This document shows, in pieces, positions 1 to 6,788 of a stretch of DNA of 41,080 nt. The notes beneath the pieces were generated by a model. It did no database searches. It saw only the letters and a list, made by a program, of their open reading frames with translations, and was not told the origin of the DNA. Source of the DNA: Paludibacteraceae bacterium. Lineage in GTDB: Bacteria; Bacteroidota; Bacteroidia; Bacteroidales; Paludibacteraceae. Each line of letters starts with the position of its first letter. Positions within the stretch are counted from its first letter, which is position 1. Position numbers and translations under genes: made by a program. Where the stretch lies: the NCBI GenBank assembly GCA_017471285.1, contig JAFUUZ010000039.1:1-41080 (forward strand), given 5' to 3'.

Positions 1-60
1 TCGAGCCCGGCAGAGCCCCGCATATCACCCCACGAACCGTCAAAGTCGATGATCCCCTGA
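1..60 (+). CDS. 3' end of an upstream gene (partial)
   Basis: Frame 1 is open from the window edge to a TGA at 58-60, giving a 19-residue tail. There is too little to identify a family. The main support is indirect: the 7-base array that follows begins at this TGA, and the other intergenic arrays in the window also start at or just before a stop codon. A terminator follows at 88-117. It could also be non-coding. Confidence 0.35.
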   Translation, partial: SSPAEPRISPHEPSKSMIP

Positions 61-92
61 ACACTGATAACTGACAACTGATTACTGAAAAA
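58..92. repeat. Heptanucleotide array, TGATAAC type
   Basis: Five consecutive 7-base units start at 58, 65, 72, 79 and 86. Each begins with TGA (TGAACAC, TGATAAC, TGACAAC, TGATTAC, TGAAAAA). The first TGA is the stop codon of the frame that enters the window. The last unit merges into the A-rich arm of the terminator at 88-117. Confidence 0.85.
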
Positions 93-117
93 AATCGCAG
101 CAAAATGCGATTTTTTT
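88..117. terminator. Intrinsic terminator, probably bidirectional
   Basis: A perfect 12-base inverted repeat (A7 then TCGCA; TGCGA then T7) closes a 6-base loop, GCAAAA. The T-run on each strand fits rho-independent termination of the gene entering at the left edge, and insulates the abiE promoter downstream. Confidence 0.85.
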
Positions 118-126
118 ATTAAAATC

Positions 127-158
127 CTTGCATATATTCCGGAAAAGTTGTAATTTTG
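127..158 (+). promoter_or_regulatory. Bacteroidota-type promoter for abiEi-abiEii
   Basis: TAATTTTG at 151-158 matches the TAnnTTTG -7 element. CTTG at 127-130 lies at the expected -33 position, 20 bases upstream. The start codon at 185 would be about 20 bases from the predicted transcript start. No strong Shine-Dalgarno sequence is visible. Confidence 0.7.
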
Positions 159-184
159 CAGCGTTTTTAGAATAAATCGGCAGA

Positions 185-802
185 ATGACGTATACGCAGT
201 TTTATAATCAATGGCATGCCATGGGCTGTTTTTCGGTGCATCAGGTGCATGCTATTTTCCCGGATTTTAACCGCGCTAACTGGCATCAGTGGCAGAAGTC
301 CGGATATATCGTGATGCTGCGTCGTGGATGGTATGCGTTTGCGGATTACTTGCAGCAGCCGGATTATGCCCGCTATTTTGCAGGCAAGATCTGTGCACCA
401 TCGTATATCAGTCTGCATACAGCTTTATCTTTTTATGGCATTATACCGGAAGCTGTGGTGGAAATCACGAGTGTAACCACGCAGAAGACCTGTCGATACG
501 AAAATGCTTTCGGGCAGTTTAGTTATCAAACTATTCGTCCGCATCTCTTCTGGGGGTTTGAACCGAAGATGATGCGTGATGGAAAGCAATATATGATGGC
601 TACGCCGGAAAAAGCCATCATTGACCTGCTGTATCTATATCCGCAATATTCAACCCTTGAGGAGTTGCGAGAACTGCGTTTCGATGAGGATTGGATGCGC
701 GAAGAACTGAATCTCACACGGCTGAAGGACTACGCGGAGCGTATCAATAGCCCTGTTCTCAATAAGCGTATCAAGTTGTTATTAAAGGCATACGAACTAT
801 GA
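185..802 (+). CDS. abiEi: AbiEi-family type IV antitoxin / transcriptional regulator
   Basis: 205 residues. The family pairs an N-terminal winged-helix DNA-binding region with a C-terminal antitoxin region, and in known systems the protein both represses the operon and counteracts the AbiEii toxin without stable protein-protein binding. Family-like features are an N-terminal helical region with the conserved GxxxxLRRGWYAF-type segment (about residues 35-53), the YISLHTALSFYGIIPE segment (about 71-86) and the ATPEKAIIDLLYLYP segment (about 139-154). The start at 185 follows the promoter closely. The stop overlaps the next gene by four bases (ATGA), so the two are translationally coupled. The assignment rests on sequence pattern and on the toxin partner next door. 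Confidence 0.85.
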   Translation: MTYTQFYNQWHAMGCFSVHQVHAIFPDFNRANWHQWQKSGYIVMLRRGWYAFADYLQQPDYARYFAGKICAPSYISLHTALSFYGIIPEAVVEITSVTTQKTCRYENAFGQFSYQTIRPHLFWGFEPKMMRDGKQYMMATPEKAIIDLLYLYPQYSTLEELRELRFDEDWMREELNLTRLKDYAERINSPVLNKRIKLLLKAYEL

Positions 803-1575
803 TTGATATGGAGTACATACGGGGATTCTATCCGCCGTACATAGCGCAGAACGCCAATTTCCAAAAACATATGCTGAAAGAGTATGTGGAGTTGTTGGCT
901 TTGGAGTGGATCACCCGCTCTCCCTATGCAGCGAAAATCATCTTTATTGGCGGTACGAATCTACGCCTGATACATGGTATTGACCGTTTCTCCGAGGATT
1001 TGGATTTCGATTGTAAGGGTCTGATAGAGAACGAGTTCCTGCGGATGACGGAAGAGTTGGTGAAGTATCTGCAATTGCAGGGCCTGAACGCAGAATTGCG
1101 TAATAAAGAGAATACCCGCCTTACGGCTTTTCGGAGCAATGTGCATTTCCCGGAATTGCTCTTCGATTTGCAGCTAACCGGCCATCGCGAAGAGCGATTT
1201 CTTATGAAGATCGAGGCGCAAGATCAAGGTGTTGATTATCCCCGCGAGATGGCTGTCATCCAGCGTAATGGTTTCTCTTTCCCAGTTCCTGTGCCTCCTA
1301 TCAGTGTGCTGCTGTCGATGAAGTTGTGTGCATTGCTCACTCGGCAGAAAGGAAGAGATTTCTATGACACGATGTTCCTTATGCAGCGTACTGAACCGGA
1401 CTATGCGTTCTTGCAGCATCGGGCGGGAATAGCGAATAAAGAAGAACTACACGCTGCGTTACGTGAGGTCGTAGCAAATACGGATATGAAGGCGAAGCAA
1501 CGCGACTTCGAGCATCTCCTCTTCGATACCCGCAAGAGCGAGATGATTTTACGATTCGAAGAAATTATCAGATAA
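799..1575 (+). CDS. abiEii: AbiEii/AbiGii-family nucleotidyltransferase toxin
   Basis: 258 residues. This is the toxin half of a type IV toxin-antitoxin or abortive-infection pair. AbiEii-type proteins are DNA-polymerase-beta-fold nucleotidyltransferases that transfer nucleotides, for example to tRNA acceptor ends, in studied relatives. The core is visible: GGTNLR at residues 51-56, then RFSEDLDFD at 63-71 with the likely metal-binding Asp67 and Asp69. Downstream it has the KIEAQ strand and the PPISVLLSMKLCALLTRQKGRDFYD helix typical of the family. It overlaps the antitoxin by four bases. It is probably silent unless the antitoxin is lost or phage attack disrupts the balance. The length is normal, with no sign of decay. 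Confidence 0.87.
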   Translation: MIDMEYIRGFYPPYIAQNANFQKHMLKEYVELLALEWITRSPYAAKIIFIGGTNLRLIHGIDRFSEDLDFDCKGLIENEFLRMTEELVKYLQLQGLNAELRNKENTRLTAFRSNVHFPELLFDLQLTGHREERFLMKIEAQDQGVDYPREMAVIQRNGFSFPVPVPPISVLLSMKLCALLTRQKGRDFYDTMFLMQRTEPDYAFLQHRAGIANKEELHAALREVVANTDMKAKQRDFEHLLFDTRKSEMILRFEEIIR

Positions 1576-1587
1576 CAATGAAACGAT

Positions 1588-1833
1588 ATGACTAAAGAAC
1601 AAATTATAGAGAAACTGAATATGGCTCTGTCGGAGGAGTTTGAGATTCCTATGGAGTTAATAACCCCGGATGCTGATATAAGAGATATCTTGAAATTGGA
1701 CTCGCTAAAAGCGATGCAAGTGGTCGTGATATTGAAACGCCATTTTGGGGTAGTAGTGTATCCGCGCCATTTCCCGAGGTTTACTACCTTCCAGACTTTG
1801 TATGACTATATAGAGGAATTTTGCAAGAAATAG
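1588..1833 (+). CDS. Acyl carrier protein (first of two)
   Basis: 81 residues, ACP fold. The DSL motif places the phosphopantetheine-bearing serine at residue 39 (LKLDSLKAMQVV). It should carry acyl or ketoacyl intermediates for the adjacent ketosynthase and receive substrates from the ligases downstream. The C-terminal half is basic and aromatic (YPRHFPRFTTF), unlike an ordinary acidic fatty-acid-synthesis ACP, so it is probably dedicated to this cluster. It lies 12 bases after abiEii and 2 bases before the ketosynthase start. The sequence just ahead of its start (AAACGATATGAC) resembles the ones before 8832 and 10012. Confidence 0.8.
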   Translation: MTKEQIIEKLNMALSEEFEIPMELITPDADIRDILKLDSLKAMQVVVILKRHFGVVVYPRHFPRFTTFQTLYDYIEEFCKK

Positions 1834-1835
1834 AT

Positions 1836-3062
1836 ATGAGGCGAGTAGTAATAACAGGAATGGGGATATGGTCGAGTATAGGTCAAGACTTGCAGACCGT
1901 ATCAGAGAACTTGAAACAAGGGAAGTCCGGCATAATCCATGATTCCTCTTGGCTTGATTACGGGTTGCAATCCGGATTGGTAGGAGCGGTACCTCGTCCG
2001 GATTTGAAGCCGTATTTGTCGCGCAGAACACGCCAGATGATGTCTGTAGATTCGGAGTATGCCTATATGGCTTCTCGTCAGGCATTCGGACAGGCTGGAA
2101 TATCAGATGATTATCTGCAGCAGAATGAAGTGGGTATTATCTTTGGTAATGATGGGAATTCGCATCAGATAGAGTACGACCGGATTATGGAGCAGGAGCA
2201 TTGCTCGGCGCTGATAGGGTACAATGCTATTTTCCGTAGTATCACTTCATCCGTTGTGCTGAATCTGTCCTCAATCTTCCATTTGAATGGAATAAATCTA
2301 ACGATAGGTGCTGCCTGCTCCAGTTCATCCCATGCGATCGGAATAGCTTCTATGTTTATTCGCGAAGGTTTGCAGGATATGATACTCGTGGGAGGCTCGT
2401 CCGAAATATCAAAGAGCGGAGTGGGTACTATTGTGAATGATGCGCTATATCAGGATATTTGTTTTAATGATTGTCCGGAAAAAGCCAGTCGTCCGTTTGA
2501 TAGAGATGCTATCGGTTGTATCCCTACCGGTGGCGCTGCTGCGCTGGTGTTAGAAGAATATGAGCATGCAAAAACCCGAGGCGCAACCATTTTGGCTGAA
2601 GTAGTAGGGTATGGCTTTTCCGGAGGAGGAACAGAAGAACTCTATCTTCCTTATTGGAAAGCAGAATATACTTCGATGTGCAGAGCATTACGAAATGCAA
2701 ACTTATCTCTTTCGGATATATCGATGGTCCATGCCCGTGCCGAATCATTCCCCCTCAGTGATCAAGCGGAAGCAATCGCATTAAATCGTTTATGCGGCGA
2801 TAATTCAGTCCCAATCACTTCTACCGATTCCATGACGGGGCACGGCGGTTGGATGGCGGGAGCAAGCAGAGCTGTGTATAGTATCCTGATGATGCGAAAT
2901 GGGTTTATCGCCCCAACAATTAATCTGGATAATCCGATCGAAGAAGCTCAGACATTGAATATGGTTCAAGAGCTGAAGGAAGCATATATAGATACTATCT
3001 TATTGAATACTGCAGGTATAGGCGGATCATACGCCGCACTTGTCTTAAAAAACACTGATTAA
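1836..3062 (+). CDS. Beta-ketoacyl-ACP synthase (FabF-like) with altered active site
   Basis: 408 residues from ATG 1836. An upstream in-frame TTG at 1821 would overlap the ACP gene and add residues before the family-typical start MRRVVITGMG, so 1836 is preferred. It is a KAS I/II-type condensing enzyme, which normally joins malonyl-ACP to an acyl chain through a Cys-His-His triad. The nucleophile is clear (AACSSSS, Cys161) and the second His is present (SMTGHGG, His336). In the segment aligned with the usual NAHGTSTPLND, this protein reads HARAESFPLSD, so the first His is replaced by Arg301. It may condense by a modified route, use an unusual substrate, or only load or decarboxylate. It sits between two ACP genes with 2-base gaps, so the three are very probably one operon. 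Confidence 0.85.
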   Translation: MRRVVITGMGIWSSIGQDLQTVSENLKQGKSGIIHDSSWLDYGLQSGLVGAVPRPDLKPYLSRRTRQMMSVDSEYAYMASRQAFGQAGISDDYLQQNEVGIIFGNDGNSHQIEYDRIMEQEHCSALIGYNAIFRSITSSVVLNLSSIFHLNGINLTIGAACSSSSHAIGIASMFIREGLQDMILVGGSSEISKSGVGTIVNDALYQDICFNDCPEKASRPFDRDAIGCIPTGGAAALVLEEYEHAKTRGATILAEVVGYGFSGGGTEELYLPYWKAEYTSMCRALRNANLSLSDISMVHARAESFPLSDQAEAIALNRLCGDNSVPITSTDSMTGHGGWMAGASRAVYSILMMRNGFIAPTINLDNPIEEAQTLNMVQELKEAYIDTILLNTAGIGGSYAALVLKNTD

Positions 3063-3064
3063 AC

Positions 3065-3304
3065 ATGACAAAGCAAGAGATTATAGAGAAAGTTAACTCT
3101 TTCTTAATTGAGAAGCTGGAGGTGGATCCTTCCGTCGTTCGTCCCGAAGCAGAATTGCGTCGCGATATGGGGTTGACCAGTATCGATGCCGTGCAAACGA
3201 TGCTCTTTCTAAAACAAGAATATGGCATCCAGCCGAATGAGGAGAATATAGGTTCCCTCGTTACGCTCCAAGATGTATATGACTACATAGAGAAAAATAG
3301 CTGA
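3065..3304 (+). CDS. Acyl carrier protein (second of two)
   Basis: 79 residues. The attachment serine is residue 39 in MGLTSIDAVQ, where the usual DSL is replaced by TSI. The N-terminus (MTKQEIIEKVN) closely matches that of the first ACP (MTKEQIIEKLN), so the two are likely paralogues, but the C-terminal half is more acidic and conventional. Two ACPs around one ketosynthase suggest separate donor and acceptor carriers. Its TGA stop (3302-3304) is the beginning of the heptad array that leads into the first ligase. Confidence 0.78.
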   Translation: MTKQEIIEKVNSFLIEKLEVDPSVVRPEAELRRDMGLTSIDAVQTMLFLKQEYGIQPNEENIGSLVTLQDVYDYIEKNS

Positions 3305-3336
3305 CCACTGATAACTGATAGCTGATCACTGATGAC
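3302..3336. repeat. Heptanucleotide array filling an intergenic gap
   Basis: Five 7-base units start at 3302, 3309, 3316, 3323 and 3330, all beginning with TGA (TGACCAC, TGATAAC, TGATAGC, TGATCAC, TGATGAC). The first TGA is the ACP stop codon. The last unit contains the ATG of the ligase at 3332. The whole gap is array, with no independent spacer. Confidence 0.9.
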
Positions 3337-4864
3337 TAAAAACTATCTTGACATCTTAGCGGAGACCATCCGCACCAACTGGGATCAACCGGCTCTCACG
3401 GATTTCTATCTCACCGAGGACGGCTCTGCCCAAGATACCTCCCGTGGCAACCACTATACCTACGGCGAGATGTATGCGGAAATCTGCCGCGTGGCGGACT
3501 TACTGACATCCCTTGATCTGCAAAAGGGAGACCATATCGCTATCTGTGGAGCCAACTCCGCCCATTGGGTCATCGCCTATTTGGCTATCGCTAAGATGCA
3601 GGGTGTCTCCGTCACCGTCATGCAAACTCTTAAACCAGAAGAAATTACGCGTCAAATAGACTTTTCCGATGCGAAAGCGCTCTTTACGGATGAGGATATA
3701 TGGGAGAAGTTGAGGAGCCAATCTATACCGCAGGCGGAAAGCGTGATAGGCTTGGAGAATTGGCAAGTACTGCGCGGAGAAAAAATTACCAATTACAAAT
3801 TACAAATCACAAATGGAGAAATCGGATTCAGCCCCGTTGAACCGGATTCCCTCGCTATGATCTGTTTTACGTCAGGATCAACGAGTGCATCAAAAGCCGT
3901 AATGCTGCCTTACCGAAGTTTAACTAATAATATGTATAATACTTGGGAGGTATATCCTAAGTGTGCAAACCCTAATACAATTCTAATGCTTCCTTTGGCT
4001 CATACGTTTGGATTGACAAGTGATTTTATAGGCCAAATTACGGTAGCTAAACATTTACATATACTTAAGAGTGTACCAAGCCCTTCCATAATTTATAGTT
4101 CTATATTGAACATACGACCGTATGCGTTAACCATTATACCTGTACTGCTAATATCGTTATACGATTCATACAAAGAAAAGTTAATTGAAGAGATCAAAAA
4201 ATCATGTCACTTCGTAGCTTCTGGAGGAGTGAAATTCTCACCGGAGCTAGAGGCAATTTGCCAAAAGGCTGGGGTAATATTGTCTGTTGGTTATGGATTA
4301 ACGGAGGCAGGTCCCGCGATAAGTGGGTCATCCCATAAATTAATACGTCCGAAGTCATGCGGTAAAATATTCAAAGGCATGACCGCTCGCATCTCCCCCG
4401 AAGGCGAAATCCTTGTCAAAGGCGAGAATGTCATGCTTGGTTATTACAAAGACCCCGAAGCCACTGCCGCCAAGATTGACTCCGACGGCTGGCTCCATAC
4501 CGGCGATAAAGGGCACTTGGACGAGGACGGTTATCTCTATGTGGAGGGTAGGCTTGAACAGGACATCATCGTTCTCCCGAACGGTGAGAATATCCGTCCG
4601 GATAACATCGAGTCCCTCATCAACGCCCTGCCCGAAGTCTCCGAATCCATCGTCCTTGCCCGCGATGGGAAATTGGTGGCTATTGCGGTGCCCTCCTCTC
4701 TTCCCTTTAGGGAGGAGTCGGAGGTAGGCTCTCTCCGCCGCAAGATATTGCGAGCGATAAATCCGTCCCTCCCGCTCTTCTCCCAACTCAACGATGTGGA
4801 GATAACGGACAAACCCCTCGCCCGCACCGAAAAACAAACCATCAAACGCTATCTATATAAATAG
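3332..4864 (+). CDS. Acyl-adenylating enzyme (AMP-dependent acyl-CoA/ACP ligase family), copy 1
   Basis: 510 residues, ANL superfamily: activates a carboxylic acid as acyl-AMP and transfers it to CoA or an ACP. In this operon, loading one of the ACPs is the likely job. Motifs: P-loop-like TSGSTSASKA (about 179-188), GYGLTEAGP (about 322-330), TGD within WLHTGDKGHLDEDGYL, and a C-terminal RTEKQTIKR with the likely catalytic Lys. The P-loop departs from the usual TSGTTGxPKG: Ser replaces Gly, and Ser-Lys-Ala replaces Pro-Lys-Gly. A heptad array is translated at about residues 152-162. The core (about 3870-4370) looks AT-rich and differs from copy 2, while both ends are nearly the same as copy 2. 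A palindromic repeat encodes PSSLPFREESE near the C-terminus. Confidence 0.83.
   Translation: MTKNYLDILAETIRTNWDQPALTDFYLTEDGSAQDTSRGNHYTYGEMYAEICRVADLLTSLDLQKGDHIAICGANSAHWVIAYLAIAKMQGVSVTVMQTLKPEEITRQIDFSDAKALFTDEDIWEKLRSQSIPQAESVIGLENWQVLRGEKITNYKLQITNGEIGFSPVEPDSLAMICFTSGSTSASKAVMLPYRSLTNNMYNTWEVYPKCANPNTILMLPLAHTFGLTSDFIGQITVAKHLHILKSVPSPSIIYSSILNIRPYALTIIPVLLISLYDSYKEKLIEEIKKSCHFVASGGVKFSPELEAICQKAGVILSVGYGLTEAGPAISGSSHKLIRPKSCGKIFKGMTARISPEGEILVKGENVMLGYYKDPEATAAKIDSDGWLHTGDKGHLDEDGYLYVEGRLEQDIIVLPNGENIRPDNIESLINALPEVSESIVLARDGKLVAIAVPSSLPFREESEVGSLRRKILRAINPSLPLFSQLNDVEITDKPLARTEKQTIKRYLYK
3786..3813. repeat. In-frame heptanucleotide array, TTACAAA type
   Basis: Four 7-base units (TTACCAA, TTACAAA, TTACAAA, TCACAAA) start at 3786. 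They lie inside ligase copy 1 and are translated as roughly ITNYKLQITN between the N-terminal domain and the P-loop. A matching array is at 5337 in copy 2. Confidence 0.85.
4690..4727. repeat. Palindromic CCCTC/GAGGG repeat within ligase copy 1
   Basis: A C-rich arm, a TCCC-TTTA-GGGA core and a GGAGGAG/GGAGG arm are read in frame as PSSLPFREESEVGS. The same 50 bases (4688-4737) recur without change at 6226-6275 in copy 2. A related element is in tsaB at 32474. This resembles interspersed C/G-rich palindromes that occur between genes in many bacteria; here it is coding. Confidence 0.6.
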
Positions 4865-4866
4865 AA

Positions 4867-6402
4867 ATGACTCGCAACTATCTTGACATCCTCGCGGAAA
4901 CGATCCGCAACAATTGGGATGCTCCCGCTCTCACTGACTTCTATCTCACGGAGGACGGTTCTGCCCAAGATACCTCCCGTGGCAACCACTATACTTACGG
5001 GGAGATGTACGCGGAGATATGCCGCGTAGCAGAGTTGCTCGCCTCCCTCGGTCTGCAGAAGGGTGATCATGTTGCTATCTGCGGAGCCAACTCCGCCCAT
5101 TGGGTCATCGCCTATCTCGCGATCGCTAAGATGCAAGGCGTGTCCGTCACCGTCATGCACACCCTTATGCCCGACGAGATAGCCCGCCTTATCGATTTCT
5201 CCGACGCCAAAGCCCTCTTCACGGATGAGGATATATGGACAGAACTCGACCCGTTGTATCGACCAAGCTTGGGCGATTTATCCGCTGTCATCTCCCTCGC
5301 TGATTGGTCTATTTTGCGCGGAGAAAAAAATACCAATTACAAATTACAAATCACAAATGGAGAAATCGGATTCAGCCCCGTTGAACCGGATTCCCTCGCT
5401 ATGATCTGTTTTACATCTGGAACTAGTGGAACTCCAAAAGGAGTAATTCATACTTATAACAACTTAAGTGCTAATATTGAGGGTGCTGCGAAGTTATACC
5501 CCTCTATAAAAAACAAAAGGACACTTGTGTTTTTCCCTTTGTCCCATATTTTATCGCTTGGAACAATATTAGGTTCATTATTGACAAAATGTCACATTTT
5601 TATAATGAGATCAATAATGACGCCTGAAGCATTAGCGACGAGTGTTTTGCATGTTAGGCCGTATATACTACCTGTTGTACCTAAAGTTGCTCAATATTTA
5701 CTTTCGGAAGAATATCAGAATGTTTGCAATATAGTCAAAGAATTTCTTGAATATTTAGTAATAGCTGGTGCGATGATAACAAAGGATGAAGCGTCTTGTA
5801 TAATGCAGCAGAGAATACCCCTAACAGCAGGGTATGGTTTAACGGAAGCGCCGATCCTAAGTTCTATACTCCCGTGTAGATACAGAGAGAACTCCGTGGG
5901 AAAAATCGTTTCCGGCATGACTTGCCGCATCTCCCCCGAAGGCGAGATCCTTGTCAAAGGCGAGAACGTCATGCTCGGTTATTACAAAGACCCGGAGGCG
6001 ACAGCAGCCAAAATTGACTCCGACGACTGGCTCCATACCGGCGACAAAGGCCATCTGGACGAGGACGGCTATCTCTACGTGGAGGGTCGGCTCGAACAGG
6101 ACATCATCGTCCTCCCCAACGGCGAGAACATCCGTCCGGATAATATCGAATCCCTCATCAACGCCCTCCCCGAAGTGAAAGAGTCGATAGTGCTGGCGCG
6201 CGATGGCAAACTCATGGCTATTGTCGTGCCCTCCTCTCTTCCCTTTAGGGAGGAGTCGGAGGTAGGCTCTCTCCGTCGCATTATATTGCGAAATGTAAAT
6301 CCGTCCCTCCCTCTCTTCAGCCAGCTATATGATGTCGAGATTACCGATACCCCGCTGCAAAGAACCGAAAAACAGACGATAAAAAGATATCTCTATAAGT
6401 GA
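4867..6402 (+). CDS. Acyl-adenylating enzyme (AMP-dependent ligase family), copy 2
   Basis: 511 residues, a tandem paralogue starting two bases after copy 1 ends. Unlike copy 1 it has a near-canonical P-loop, TSGTSGTPKGV (about 182-192). It also has GYGLTEAP, WLHTGDKGHLDEDGYL and a terminal RTEKQTIKRYLYK with the likely catalytic Lys. The N-terminal ~110 and C-terminal ~165 residues nearly match copy 1. The core between about 5413 and 5900, which should line the acyl pocket, is unrelated at the base level. The two enzymes therefore probably activate different acids for the same carriers. Its TGA at 6400-6402 falls in the next heptad array. Confidence 0.85.
   Translation: MTRNYLDILAETIRNNWDAPALTDFYLTEDGSAQDTSRGNHYTYGEMYAEICRVAELLASLGLQKGDHVAICGANSAHWVIAYLAIAKMQGVSVTVMHTLMPDEIARLIDFSDAKALFTDEDIWTELDPLYRPSLGDLSAVISLADWSILRGEKNTNYKLQITNGEIGFSPVEPDSLAMICFTSGTSGTPKGVIHTYNNLSANIEGAAKLYPSIKNKRTLVFFPLSHILSLGTILGSLLTKCHIFIMRSIMTPEALATSVLHVRPYILPVVPKVAQYLLSEEYQNVCNIVKEFLEYLVIAGAMITKDEASCIMQQRIPLTAGYGLTEAPILSSILPCRYRENSVGKIVSGMTCRISPEGEILVKGENVMLGYYKDPEATAAKIDSDDWLHTGDKGHLDEDGYLYVEGRLEQDIIVLPNGENIRPDNIESLINALPEVKESIVLARDGKLMAIVVPSSLPFREESEVGSLRRIILRNVNPSLPLFSQLYDVEITDTPLQRTEKQTIKRYLYK
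5337..5357. repeat. In-frame heptanucleotide array in ligase copy 2
   Basis: Three perfect units (TTACAAA, TTACAAA, TCACAAA) follow a partial one. They sit at the same protein position as the array at 3786. From here to 5414 the two ligase genes are identical for 78 bases, although regions before and after differ at many third positions. Confidence 0.85.
6228..6265. repeat. Palindromic CCCTC/GAGGG repeat within ligase copy 2
   Basis: Same element as at 4690, with the 50-base surroundings identical between the two genes. It is translated in frame as PSSLPFREESEVGS near the C-terminus. Confidence 0.6.
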
Positions 6403-6433
6403 TCGGTAATTAGTAATCAGTAGTCAGTATGAA
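6399..6433. repeat. Heptanucleotide array, left flank of the four-helix-bundle gene
   Basis: Five units start at 6399 (GTGATCG, GTAATTA, GTAATCA, GTAGTCA, GTATGAA). The first holds the TGA stop of ligase copy 2 and the last holds the ATG of the next gene. Read on the other strand, the units are ACTGANN-type, the same type as the array on the right of the gene at 6770. The two flanking arrays are therefore inverted relative to each other. Confidence 0.85.
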
Positions 6434-6788
6434 AGATTTTAAGACACAGGCGATATGGCAGCGAAGTCATAAATTAACTTTGGACATATATAGAGCAACA
6501 CAGAATTTCCCTAAAGAGGAGATGTATGGGTTGACATCTCAGATCCGTCGTGCTGTATCCTCAATACCAACAAATATAGCAGAAGGTTGTGGAAGGCGAA
6601 CAAATGCAGAGTTATCCAACTTTCTAAATATAGCATCTGGTTCAGCCTCAGAAGTAGAATATGAGATTATATTAGCGAGAGAAGTGGGGTATATAACTAA
6701 AGAGCAATGCGAGTTATGGACTAATGAAATTGGAGAGATTCGTAGTATGATTGCCGCATACATGAAAAAACTGAAAACTGCCAACTGA
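6429..6788 (+). CDS. Four-helix-bundle protein (S23 / 23S rRNA intervening-sequence protein family, Avd-like)
   Basis: 119 residues. The signature is strong: an early WQRSHKLTLDIYRAT helix, FPKEEMYGLTSQIRRAVSSIPTNIAEGCGRR (about 28-58), then two more amphipathic helices. The family is known as proteins encoded in intervening sequences of 23S rRNA genes and as relatives of Avd, the accessory factor of diversity-generating retroelements. Relatives form ring-like pentamers with a basic surface that can bind nucleic acid. No rRNA or reverse-transcriptase gene is seen here. Both ends of the gene merge with heptad arrays: the ATG lies in the left array, and the last residues (KLKTAN) and TGA are encoded by the right one. 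The role is unknown; involvement in spreading or maintaining the arrays is my hypothesis. Confidence 0.88.
   Translation: MKDFKTQAIWQRSHKLTLDIYRATQNFPKEEMYGLTSQIRRAVSSIPTNIAEGCGRRTNAELSNFLNIASGSASEVEYEIILAREVGYITKEQCELWTNEIGEIRSMIAAYMKKLKTAN

Noticed and set aside
1821-1835. Upstream TTG start for the ketosynthase
   Set aside because: It would overlap the ACP gene and add residues not seen in the family; ATG at 1836 gives the standard start.
6429-6788. 23S rRNA intervening sequence
   Set aside because: The protein belongs to that family, but there is no rRNA sequence around it; both neighbours are protein genes.
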